A DNA stretch of 5,320 nucleotides from Rubritepida sp. (GTDB taxonomy: Bacteria; Pseudomonadota; Alphaproteobacteria; Acetobacterales; Acetobacteraceae). Below the pieces are notes generated by a model. The model did not search any database and was not told the origin of the DNA. It worked only from the letters and a program-made list of their open reading frames with translations. The position numbers and the translations under genes are program-made. The stretch is taken from assembly GCA_022843345.1 (NCBI GenBank), contig JALHNW010000162.1, forward strand, positions 1-5,320, in the 5' to 3' direction. Shown here in pieces: positions 1 to 5,274 of this stretch (its first letter is position 1; each line of letters begins with the position of its first letter).

Positions 1-54
1 GGAGGGGGTGTAGACCATGGCCTCCAGCAGCTCGGCGAAGGCGGCGACGCTCAT
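1..54 (-). CDS. ATP-dependent DNA ligase, ligase-associated cluster type (5' end only)
   Basis: Only the first 18 codons are inside the window, read leftward from ATG at 54-52; the rest lies beyond the left edge. They give MSVAAFAELLEAMVYTPS. This resembles the N-terminus of the ATP-dependent DNA ligases that travel with the Lhr/MPE/exonuclease cluster, where an F-A-x-L-L-(D/E)-x-(L/M)-V-Y-T-P-S signature opens the protein. Such ligases seal nicks through a lysyl-AMP intermediate, but the catalytic lysine is not in view. The start is supported by a GAGGG Shine-Dalgarno sequence 9 bases upstream (68-64). The gene follows the exonuclease gene on the same strand after 172 bases, and probably shares its transcript. 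The call rests on 18 residues plus the presence of the other three cluster genes. Without that context the fragment alone would be weak evidence. Confidence 0.8.
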   Translation of the reverse strand, partial: MSVAAFAELLEAMVYTPS

Positions 55-230
55 TGTTTTGGGCCCTCAGGCGCCGGGCGGCCGCATCCGCGGCCTTGGC
101 TACGCCGCGCCGTGGGCGTGCCGGCTGCGCGCGCGATCTGGCGGCGCCGGCCGCCGTGCGGCCGGATGGGTGTTTGGGGGCCCTCGAGCGCCGGGCCGCC
201 GGGCGGCCGGGTGATGGGGGCCGCGCTCAT
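51..230 (-). CDS. Possible 59-aa Pro/Arg/Gly-rich ORF between exonuclease and ligase (doubtful)
   Basis: This open frame starts at ATG 230-228, which overlaps the TGA stop of the exonuclease (229-227) as ATGA. It ends at TGA 53-51, which overlaps the ATG of the ligase as ATGA. A GGAGG (239-235) sits 4 bases before its start. The first 34 or so codons have almost only G or C in third position, as coding DNA does here; the last 25 are less biased. The product would be rich in Pro, Arg and Gly, with a repeated motif (GGPALEGPQ and GRPAPEGPK). I recognise no domain, membrane segment or signal peptide. Open frames are common by chance in DNA this GC-rich, and the stretch also contains repeats. It may therefore be an untranslated spacer or a translational-coupling relay instead of a gene for a functional protein. 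Confidence 0.27.
   Translation of the reverse strand: MSAAPITRPPGGPALEGPQTPIRPHGGRRRQIARAAGTPTARRSQGRGCGRPAPEGPKQ
55..84 (-). repeat. Imperfect direct repeat, copy A (ligase leader)
   Basis: On the minus strand this copy reads CGGCCGCCCGGC, then GCCTGAGGGCCCAAAACA, directly before the ligase ATG. Copy B at 171-209 has the same 12-base first block and the same GAGGGCCC and CAAA(A)CA-type tail. The unit includes the ligase Shine-Dalgarno sequence. Part of the similarity could come from the low complexity of the region. Confidence 0.5.
64..68 (-). promoter_or_regulatory. Shine-Dalgarno sequence of the ligase gene
   Basis: GAGGG on the minus strand ends 9 bases before the ATG at 54-52. It lies in an A-rich leader (CCCAAAACA) and fixes the ligase start. 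The same element is duplicated about 117 bases upstream at 171-209, where no start codon follows. Confidence 0.6.
171..209 (-). repeat. Imperfect direct repeat, copy B
   Basis: On the minus strand this copy reads CGGCCGCCCGGC, an extra GGCCCGGC, then GCTCGAGGGCCCCCAAACA. It matches copy A (55-84) apart from an 8-base tandem insertion and a few substitutions. It lies just downstream of the exonuclease stop. Where copy A is followed by ATG, copy B is followed by CCCATC, so it looks like a duplicated leader without a start codon. Confidence 0.5.
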
Positions 231-1270
231 GCCGCCTCCCCCGGCTCGTCCTCGATCTCCTCGTCGCCCAGCCCGACCAGGTGCAGCGCCCTTCCGCGCT
301 GGCCGCGTTGCGCGAGCGCGTGGATCAGCGCCTCCTCCCGCCCGTGGGTGATCCAGATCTCGGGGGCCTGGACCTCGGCGCAGGTGGCCAGCAGCTCGGG
401 CCAGTCGGCGTGGTCGCTGATGACCATGGGCAGCTCCACGCCACCCTGCCGCGCGCGCTGGCGCACGCGCATCCAGCCCGATGCCAGGCAGGGCACCGGG
501 TCGGAGAGCCGCCGCGCCCAGCGATCCTGGATCGCGCTCGGCGGCGCCATGACGATGCTGCCGACGAAGCGCGCCTTGTCCTTCACCGTCGCGCTCTCCA
601 GCGGGCCGAGCGGCACGCCGAGTTCCTCGTACAGCAGGCACAGCTTCATCAGCGCGCCGTGCAGCGGGATCGGCCGGTCCCACCCCGCCTGGCGCAGCAG
701 GGCGATGAGGCGCTGCGCCTTGCCCAGCGCGTAGCAGCCGATGACGTGGGTGCGCTCGGGGAACAGCGCCACCGACTTCAGCAGCCGCGCGATCTCCCCT
801 GCCGGGTCGGGGTGGCGGAACACCGGCAGGGCGAAGGTCGCCTCGGTGACGAAGACGTCGCAGGGCACCGGCTCGAAGGGCGCGCAGGTGGGGTCGGGCT
901 GGCGTTTGTAGTCGCCGCTGACCACGGCGCGGGAGCCGCGCCACTCCATCACCACCTGGGCCGAGCCCAGCACGTGCCCCGCCGGGCGCAGCGTGACCTT
1001 CACGCCGTTGAGGCTGATCGCCTCGCCGTAGCGCAGCGCCTGCTGGCTCTCGCCCGCCCGGCCCTCGCCCATGCGGGCGCGCATGACGGCCAGCGTCTCC
1101 TTCGTCGCCAGCACCGCGCCCATTCCGGGGCGGGCGTGGTCGGCATGAGCGTGGGTGACGACCGCGCGCTCCACCGGGAAGCGCGGGTCTATGAAGAAGC
1201 CGCCAGGTTCGCACCACAGGCCTTCGGGGCGGGTGCGGAGCCAGGTCTCGGGGTGGGGGGGTGCCATCAT
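227..1270 (-). CDS. Ligase-associated exonuclease, metallo-beta-lactamase/beta-CASP type
   Basis: The 347-residue product is a predicted metal-dependent nuclease of the mRNA 3'-end processing/SNM1-like superfamily, in the subgroup found beside ATP-dependent ligases. Visible metal-site motifs are HAHADH (residues 40-45), AGHVLGS (H99), SGDYKR (D120), TEATF (E143), SDHADW (D286-H287) and THG (H319). The block HVIGCYALGKAQ between E143 and D286 is typical of the beta-CASP insertion in this group. The length is close to the 330-350 residues usual for the family. The start is ATG 1270-1268; an adjacent ATG at 1267-1265 is equally possible. Neither has a convincing Shine-Dalgarno sequence. No signal peptide is present, so it should be cytoplasmic. 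It probably trims DNA ends before the ligase seals them; that step is inferred, because family members are only partly characterised. It begins the leftward arm of the cluster, divergent from the helicase gene. Confidence 0.92.
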   Translation of the reverse strand: MMAPPHPETWLRTRPEGLWCEPGGFFIDPRFPVERAVVTHAHADHARPGMGAVLATKETLAVMRARMGEGRAGESQQALRYGEAISLNGVKVTLRPAGHVLGSAQVVMEWRGSRAVVSGDYKRQPDPTCAPFEPVPCDVFVTEATFALPVFRHPDPAGEIARLLKSVALFPERTHVIGCYALGKAQRLIALLRQAGWDRPIPLHGALMKLCLLYEELGVPLGPLESATVKDKARFVGSIVMAPPSAIQDRWARRLSDPVPCLASGWMRVRQRARQGGVELPMVISDHADWPELLATCAEVQAPEIWITHGREEALIHALAQRGQRGRALHLVGLGDEEIEDEPGEAA

Positions 1271-1315
1271 GTCACTGCGTGAATGCGCCTTTGCCGCCCC
1301 TGGTTCCCCGCCTAT

Positions 1316-3829
1316 ATGGCACGGGTGCAGGGAACATTGCCCGAACAGTTCCGAGATTGGTTCGCCTCCCGCGGCTGGCAAGCCCGGCCGCACCAGCTCG
1401 CCATGCTGCGCGCGGCGCGTGCCGGGCAATCGGCGCTGCTGATCGCCCCGACCGGTGGCGGCAAGACGCTGGCGGGCTTCCTGCCCTCGCTGGTGGAGCT
1501 GGCGGGCGGCGGCCACGAGGGGCTGCACACGGTCTACGTCTCGCCCCTGAAGGCGCTGGCGGTGGACATCGCCCGCAACCTGATGGCGCCCATCACCGAC
1601 ATGGCGCTGCCCGTGCGCGTGGAGGCGCGCACCGGCGACACGCCGGCCAACCGCCGCGCCCGCCAGCGCGCCACCCCGCCGGAGATGCTGCTCACCACGC
1701 CGGAATCGCTCGCCGTCCTGCTGTCCTCGCCGGACGCGCGCGAGATGTTCGCCCACCTGCGCTGCGTGGTGGTGGACGAGGCGCACGCGCTGGCCGGCAC
1801 CAAGCGCGGCGACCAGCTTTCCCTGTGCCTCGCCCGCATGGCGCTGCTGGCGCCGGGGCTGCGGATCACCGGCCTGTCCGCCACGGTGAACCACCCGGAC
1901 GCGCTGCGGCGCTGGCTGCGGCCCGATGGGTCGGTGCAGCTGGTGCAGGGCGCCAAGGGCGCGCAGCCGCGCATCGGCGTGCAGCTTCCCGCCGGCCACC
2001 TGCCCTGGGGCGGGCACATGGGGCTGGCGAGCGCGCCCGAGATCATGGGCCGCATCGCCGCCGCCGGCGTCACCATCGTCTTCGTCAACACCCGCGCCCA
2101 GGCGGAGCTGGTCTTCGCCGCCCTGTGGCGCCTGAACGAGGACGCGCTGCCCATCGCGCTGCATCACGGCAGCCTCACCGTCGAGCAGCGGCGCAAGGTG
2201 GAGGCCGCGATGTCGGACGGCCGCCTGCGCGCCGTGGTGGCGACCGCCTCGCTCGACCTCGGCATAGATTGGGGCGCGGTGGACCAGGTGATCCAGGTCG
2301 GCGCGCCCAAGGGCGTGGCGCGGCTGCTGCAGCGCGTGGGCCGCGCCAACCACCGCATGGACGAGCCCTCCCAGGCCTTCCTGGTGCCGGCCAACCGCTT
2401 CGAGGTGATCGAGTGCCAGGCCGCCATCGAGGCGGTGCGCGCGGGCGAGCTGGACGGCGAGGCCCCGCGCCCCGGCGGGCTGGACGTGCTGGCGCAGCAC
2501 GTCCTCGCCATGGCCTGCCACGCCCCCTTCGACCCGGACGCGCTGTATGCCGAGGTGACCCAGGCCGGCGCCTACGCCGCGCTGACGCGCCGCGACTTCG
2601 ACGACGTGGTGCGCTTCTGCGAGGATGGCGGCTACGCCCTGCGCTCCTACGACCGCTGGCGCCGGCTGTTCCAGGACGCGCAGGGCCTGTTCCACATCCG
2701 CGGCGACGCGGTGGCCCGCCTGCACCGCATGAACCTCGGCACCATCGTGGACAGCCCGCTGATGAAGGTGCGGCTGCGCGGCGGGCCCGTGCTGGGCGAG
2801 GTGGAGGAGTGGTTCCTGTCCACCCTCACCCCGGGCGACAGCTTCCTGTTCGCCGGCCAGGTGCTGACCTTCGAGGGCATCAGCGGCGTGGTGGGCGAGG
2901 TGTCGCGCGGCGGCTCGGACAAGCCGCTGGTGCCGACCTATGCGGGCTCGCGCCTGCCGCTCTCGACGGACCTCGCCGCACGGGTGCGCGCCATCATCCA
3001 CGACCCTGCTCGCTGGAAGCTGCTGCCCGCCGAGGTGCGGCAATGGCTGCGCATCCAGCGATTGCGCTCGGAACTGCCGACGCCCGACGGGCTGCTGGTG
3101 GAAAGCTTCCCGCGCGGCGGTCGCTGGTTCCTGGTGGCCTACGCCTTCGAAGGGCGGCTGGCGCACCAGACGCTGGGCATGCTGGCGACGCGCCGGATGG
3201 AGCGGCTGGGCTGGGGCCCGCTGGGCTACCTCGCCACCGACTACGTGCTGGCCATCTGGGCCGCGCACGAGCCGGGCGAGGCGAGCGAACTGTTCACCGA
3301 GGACCTGCTGGGCGAGGAGCTGGAGGAGTGGATCGCCGAATCCTCCATGCTGCGCCGCACCTTCCGCAACATCGCCACCATCGCGGGCCTCGCGGTGAAG
3401 AACCACCCCGGAACCGAGAAGTCCCGCCGCCAGATGACCGTGAACACCGACCTGATCTACGACGTGCTCCGCAAGCACGAGCCCGACCACATCCTGCTGC
3501 GCGCCACCAAGCAGGAAGCCGCGCACGGCCTGACGGACGTGGAACGGCTGGGCGCGATGCTGGCGCGCGTGAAGAACCGCGTGACGCATCGCAGGCTCGA
3601 CCGCGCCTCGCCGCTCGCCGTCCCCGCGCTGATCGAGCAGGGGCGCGAATGGGTGGCCGGCGGCGCCGAAGACGACCTGCTGGCCGAGGCCGCCGCCCTG
3701 GTGAACGAGGCGACCGGCGGCGCCGAGGCCTTCAACGAGACCTTGGCCGCCGTGACCGACGAGATCCGCGTGAAAGGCGAATGGGGCGCCGACAGCATGA
3801 AGCGGCGCGAGCGGAGGCGCCGCCGGTGA
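1316..3829 (+). CDS. lhr: Ligase-associated DEAH-box DNA helicase, Lhr-Core family
   Basis: The product is a superfamily 2 helicase of 837 residues counted from ATG 1316, close to the size of Lhr-Core proteins. Lhr enzymes are ATP-driven 3'-to-5' translocases that unwind 3'-tailed duplexes, including RNA:DNA hybrids. All motifs are present: Q motif RPHQ (24-27), Walker A APTGGGKT (44-51), Ia YVSPLKAL (74-81), TTPESL (127-132), DEAH (154-157), SAT (188-190), FVNTR (256-260), motif V ATASLDLGIDWG (309-320) and motif VI QRVGRANHR (339-347). Beyond the two RecA domains follow regions matching the winged-helix and Lhr-specific C-terminal domains. The chain ends in an unusual basic tail, KRRERRRRR. 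The start is uncertain: ATG 1283, GTG 1325 and TTG 1337 are in frame, and none has a good Shine-Dalgarno sequence. Family members usually begin just before the equivalent of LPEQFRDWF, which argues against ATG 1283. The gene overlaps the next by four bases, so translation is probably coupled. Confidence 0.95.
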   Translation: MARVQGTLPEQFRDWFASRGWQARPHQLAMLRAARAGQSALLIAPTGGGKTLAGFLPSLVELAGGGHEGLHTVYVSPLKALAVDIARNLMAPITDMALPVRVEARTGDTPANRRARQRATPPEMLLTTPESLAVLLSSPDAREMFAHLRCVVVDEAHALAGTKRGDQLSLCLARMALLAPGLRITGLSATVNHPDALRRWLRPDGSVQLVQGAKGAQPRIGVQLPAGHLPWGGHMGLASAPEIMGRIAAAGVTIVFVNTRAQAELVFAALWRLNEDALPIALHHGSLTVEQRRKVEAAMSDGRLRAVVATASLDLGIDWGAVDQVIQVGAPKGVARLLQRVGRANHRMDEPSQAFLVPANRFEVIECQAAIEAVRAGELDGEAPRPGGLDVLAQHVLAMACHAPFDPDALYAEVTQAGAYAALTRRDFDDVVRFCEDGGYALRSYDRWRRLFQDAQGLFHIRGDAVARLHRMNLGTIVDSPLMKVRLRGGPVLGEVEEWFLSTLTPGDSFLFAGQVLTFEGISGVVGEVSRGGSDKPLVPTYAGSRLPLSTDLAARVRAIIHDPARWKLLPAEVRQWLRIQRLRSELPTPDGLLVESFPRGGRWFLVAYAFEGRLAHQTLGMLATRRMERLGWGPLGYLATDYVLAIWAAHEPGEASELFTEDLLGEELEEWIAESSMLRRTFRNIATIAGLAVKNHPGTEKSRRQMTVNTDLIYDVLRKHEPDHILLRATKQEAAHGLTDVERLGAMLARVKNRVTHRRLDRASPLAVPALIEQGREWVAGGAEDDLLAEAAALVNEATGGAEAFNETLAAVTDEIRVKGEWGADSMKRRERRRRR
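1332..1346. promoter_or_regulatory. Candidate LexA (SOS) operator, GAAC-N7-GAAC
   Basis: The sequence GAACATTGCCCGAAC is a perfect direct repeat of GAAC spaced by seven bases; on the minus strand it reads GTTC-N7-GTTC. This is the established LexA recognition form in Alphaproteobacteria such as Caulobacter and Rhodobacter. It lies at the helicase start region, 62 bases upstream of the exonuclease start and inside the first codons if the helicase begins at 1316. A bound repressor here could block transcription in both directions. No promoter has been mapped. The site also encodes helicase residues, so a chance match remains possible. Confidence 0.5.
3813..3817 (+). promoter_or_regulatory. Shine-Dalgarno sequence of the metallophosphoesterase gene
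   Basis: GGAGG lies 8 bases before the GTG at 3826, inside the last codons of the helicase gene. It decides the GTG start of the downstream gene. It also forms part of the run of Arg codons that gives the helicase its basic tail. Confidence 0.75.
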
Positions 3830-4497
3830 CCTGCGCCCCCCTGCACCTGGTGGGCGAGCGGCTGATGCTCTGCCCCACCGGCGTCCTCCATGTCCCGGCC
3901 GAGCGGGCCGTCGTGGCCGCCGACCTGCACCTGGAGAAGGGCAGCGCGCTCGCCGCCCGCGGCCACATGCTGCCGCCCTACGACACGCGCGACACCATCG
4001 CGCGCCTGGCGCTGACCGTCCGCCGCCACGGCGCGCGCCGCCTGGTGCTGCTGGGCGACAGCTTCCACGACGACCACGGCCCCGCCCGCATGGCGGAGGC
4101 CGACCGCGCCGCGCTGGCGCGCCTCTGCGCCAGCGTGGAGGAATGCGTGTGGGTCAGCGGCAACCACGATGCCGCGCATGGCGTGGCCGAGTGGCGCGTG
4201 CGCAAGCTGGTGTTCCGCCACCAGGCCGGCGAAGTGGCGCGGGGCGAGGCGGAGGTCAGCGGCCACTGGCACCCCAAGGCGACGATGCCCACGCGCGTCG
4301 GCGGCATCACGCGGCCCTGCTTCCTCGCCACCGCGAACCGGCTGATCCTGCCCGCCTTCGGCAGCTACACGGGCGGGCTGAACGTGCTGGACCCGGCCAT
4401 GGCGCCGCTGGCGCGCAACGCCACCCGCGTCTTCCTCATCGGCGATGCGCGGCTGCATTCGGCGCCGTTCGACGCGCTTCGCCGGGCGGCGGCCTGA
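3826..4497 (+). CDS. Ligase-associated metallophosphoesterase (MPE), predicted Mn-dependent DNA nuclease
   Basis: The 223-residue product belongs to the calcineurin-like metallophosphoesterases of the ligase-associated type. The P. putida homologue is a manganese-dependent single-strand DNA endonuclease. Binuclear metal motifs are in order: DLHLEKG (D33, H35), GDSFHD (G77-D78, H81-D82), GNHD (N113-H114) and GHWH (H147, H149). Other family-typical blocks are LPPYDTR (49-55), FRH (130-132) and LPAFGSYTGGL near the C-terminus. The GTG start at 3826 is supported by GGAGG 8 bases upstream, and its reading GTGA overlaps the helicase TGA, a standard arrangement for coupled translation. The protein has no signal sequence, so it acts in the cytoplasm, presumably nicking or trimming single strands exposed by the helicase; that partnership is inferred from gene order. 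The length is normal and nothing appears missing. Confidence 0.93.
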   Translation: MTCAPLHLVGERLMLCPTGVLHVPAERAVVAADLHLEKGSALAARGHMLPPYDTRDTIARLALTVRRHGARRLVLLGDSFHDDHGPARMAEADRAALARLCASVEECVWVSGNHDAAHGVAEWRVRKLVFRHQAGEVARGEAEVSGHWHPKATMPTRVGGITRPCFLATANRLILPAFGSYTGGLNVLDPAMAPLARNATRVFLIGDARLHSAPFDALRRAAA

Positions 4498-4506
4498 ACG
4501 CGCGAA

Positions 4507-4534
4507 CGGCCGCGCGGGGGTTCCCGCGCGGCCG
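4507..4534. terminator. Hairpin between convergent genes, likely transcription terminator
   Basis: CGGCCGCGCGGG (4507-4518) and CCCGCGCGGCCG (4523-4534) form a perfect 12-bp G/C stem with a GGTT loop. It lies 9 bases after the MPE stop and 21 bases beyond the FAS1 stop on the opposite strand. The position between two convergent genes suits a bidirectional terminator. There is no T-run on either side, so it is not a textbook intrinsic terminator; it may act by stalling, or protect RNA 3' ends. Confidence 0.55.
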
Positions 4535-4555
4535 CCGGTGGGTAGCCCAGAAGCG

Positions 4556-5170
4556 CTACTGGATAAGCGGCACGTCGATCGGCAGCACCACGCCGTTGGA
4601 CGCCATGATCTCGGGCACGATGAAGCGGGTGGGGCGCAGCTCGGCGTTCACGCCGCCCACGCCGAAGCCGCTGTCGCCGATGATGCGCGTGTTGTAGGCC
4701 TGCCCGGCCTGCGACACGACCTCGACCGAATTGCCGTTGCGCGTGCGCATCCGCGTCGTGGTGTTGGCCAGCTGCGCCAGGGTGTAGCGCCCCTCGACGA
4801 TGTGCATGTTCACGAAGGCCTGGAGCCGCACGCGGTCCGGGCTGGTCTGCGAGCCCTGGCTGTTCACCGCGTTCGGGTTCAGCGACTCGCGCAGGTTCAC
4901 CGGCAGGCGCTCCATGGCGGCGTTGGTCGGCGCCAGCAGGGTGAAGGGCCCGGCGCCGCGCAGCTGCTCGACCATGCCGGCGCGCGACACGTATTCGAGG
5001 AAGGCGTCGAAGTTGCCGGCGGCGGCCAGCGCGTCCACCACGTTCGTCATCTGGGCCTGGCTCTGGCCGGAAACGACGGGCATGTTGGAGGTGGCGGTCT
5101 GCGCGAAGGCCGGCACGGCGAAGAGCGTGGCGGCGGCACCGAGCAGCGCCCGGCGGGATTGGCTCGTCAT
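4556..5170 (-). CDS. Secreted single-domain fasciclin (FAS1) protein
   Basis: The 204-residue product is an exported FAS1-domain protein, a fold linked in bacteria to adhesion or the cell envelope, with no enzyme activity expected. Residues 1-23 form a signal peptide: an SRR pair at 5-7, a hydrophobic core, and an AFA-Q cleavage site after residue 23. The SRRALL start is Tat-like, though Sec export is also possible. The FAS1 domain spans roughly residues 40-203. The H1 box is GPFTLLAPTNAAM (74-86), the H2-like box is NMHIVEGRY (121-129), and the final strand is NGVVLPIDVPLIQ (192-204). In the last block, a His common in the family (NGVIHVID) is replaced by Leu-Pro. The ATG at 5170 has AGGAG 9 bases upstream. 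The gene is convergent with the helicase-MPE arm and divergent from the photolyase gene, so it is probably a separate unit. Its biological role cannot be told from sequence. Confidence 0.9.
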   Translation of the reverse strand: MTSQSRRALLGAAATLFAVPAFAQTATSNMPVVSGQSQAQMTNVVDALAAAGNFDAFLEYVSRAGMVEQLRGAGPFTLLAPTNAAMERLPVNLRESLNPNAVNSQGSQTSPDRVRLQAFVNMHIVEGRYTLAQLANTTTRMRTRNGNSVEVVSQAGQAYNTRIIGDSGFGVGGVNAELRPTRFIVPEIMASNGVVLPIDVPLIQ

Positions 5171-5179
5171 GGTCGGAAG

Positions 5180-5184
5180 CTCCT
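5180..5184 (-). promoter_or_regulatory. Shine-Dalgarno sequence of the FAS1 gene
   Basis: AGGAG on the minus strand lies 9 bases upstream of the ATG at 5170-5168. It supports that start, which also gives a complete signal peptide. Confidence 0.7.
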
Positions 5185-5209
5185 GAGGATGGGATGTCCT
5201 GTCCGCCGC

Positions 5210-5235
5210 AACGTGACGATGCCGGGCACGGTTGC
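5210..5235 (-). promoter_or_regulatory. Candidate ECF/EcfG-like promoter of the FAS1 gene
   Basis: On the minus strand GCAACC (5235-5230) is followed after 16 bases by CGTT (5213-5210). The alphaproteobacterial general stress sigma factor EcfG recognises GGAAC about 17 bases from CGTT, so this differs at one base of the -35 box. Transcription would begin near 5203, leaving a leader of about 33 bases that contains the Shine-Dalgarno sequence. The geometry fits, but the boxes are short and the -35 match is imperfect. Confidence 0.27.
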
Positions 5236-5274
5236 AGCCTTTCCGCGCGCGGGGCGCGGCCCTACATCACGTGC

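Noticed and set aside
17..214. A small rightward frame across the exonuclease-ligase gap
   Set aside because: It starts inside the ligase gene on the opposite strand, has no Shine-Dalgarno sequence and no recognisable feature.
1343..1351. GAACaGTTC inverted repeat beside the LexA box, considered as a second operator
   Set aside because: The spacing of one base does not match the known LexA forms. The GTTC pair at 1348-1351 and 1360-1363 has eight bases between, not seven.
227..3589. A leftward open frame of over 1,100 codons running through the helicase gene into the exonuclease
   Set aside because: Only the part from 1270 down shows family motifs. The upstream part is His/Gln/Arg/Ala-rich antisense of the helicase gene, typical of stop-free shadow frames in GC-rich DNA.
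1261..4497. A rightward open frame of 1,078 codons that would fuse a long N-terminal part to the metallophosphoesterase
   Set aside because: The first ~855 codons are an out-of-frame shadow of the helicase, low-complexity and without motifs. The GTG at 3826 has a good Shine-Dalgarno sequence and fits the family start.
5232..5268. TTGCAG ... TACATC as a photolyase promoter
   Set aside because: The spacer would be about 25 bases, too long for a sigma-70 type promoter.
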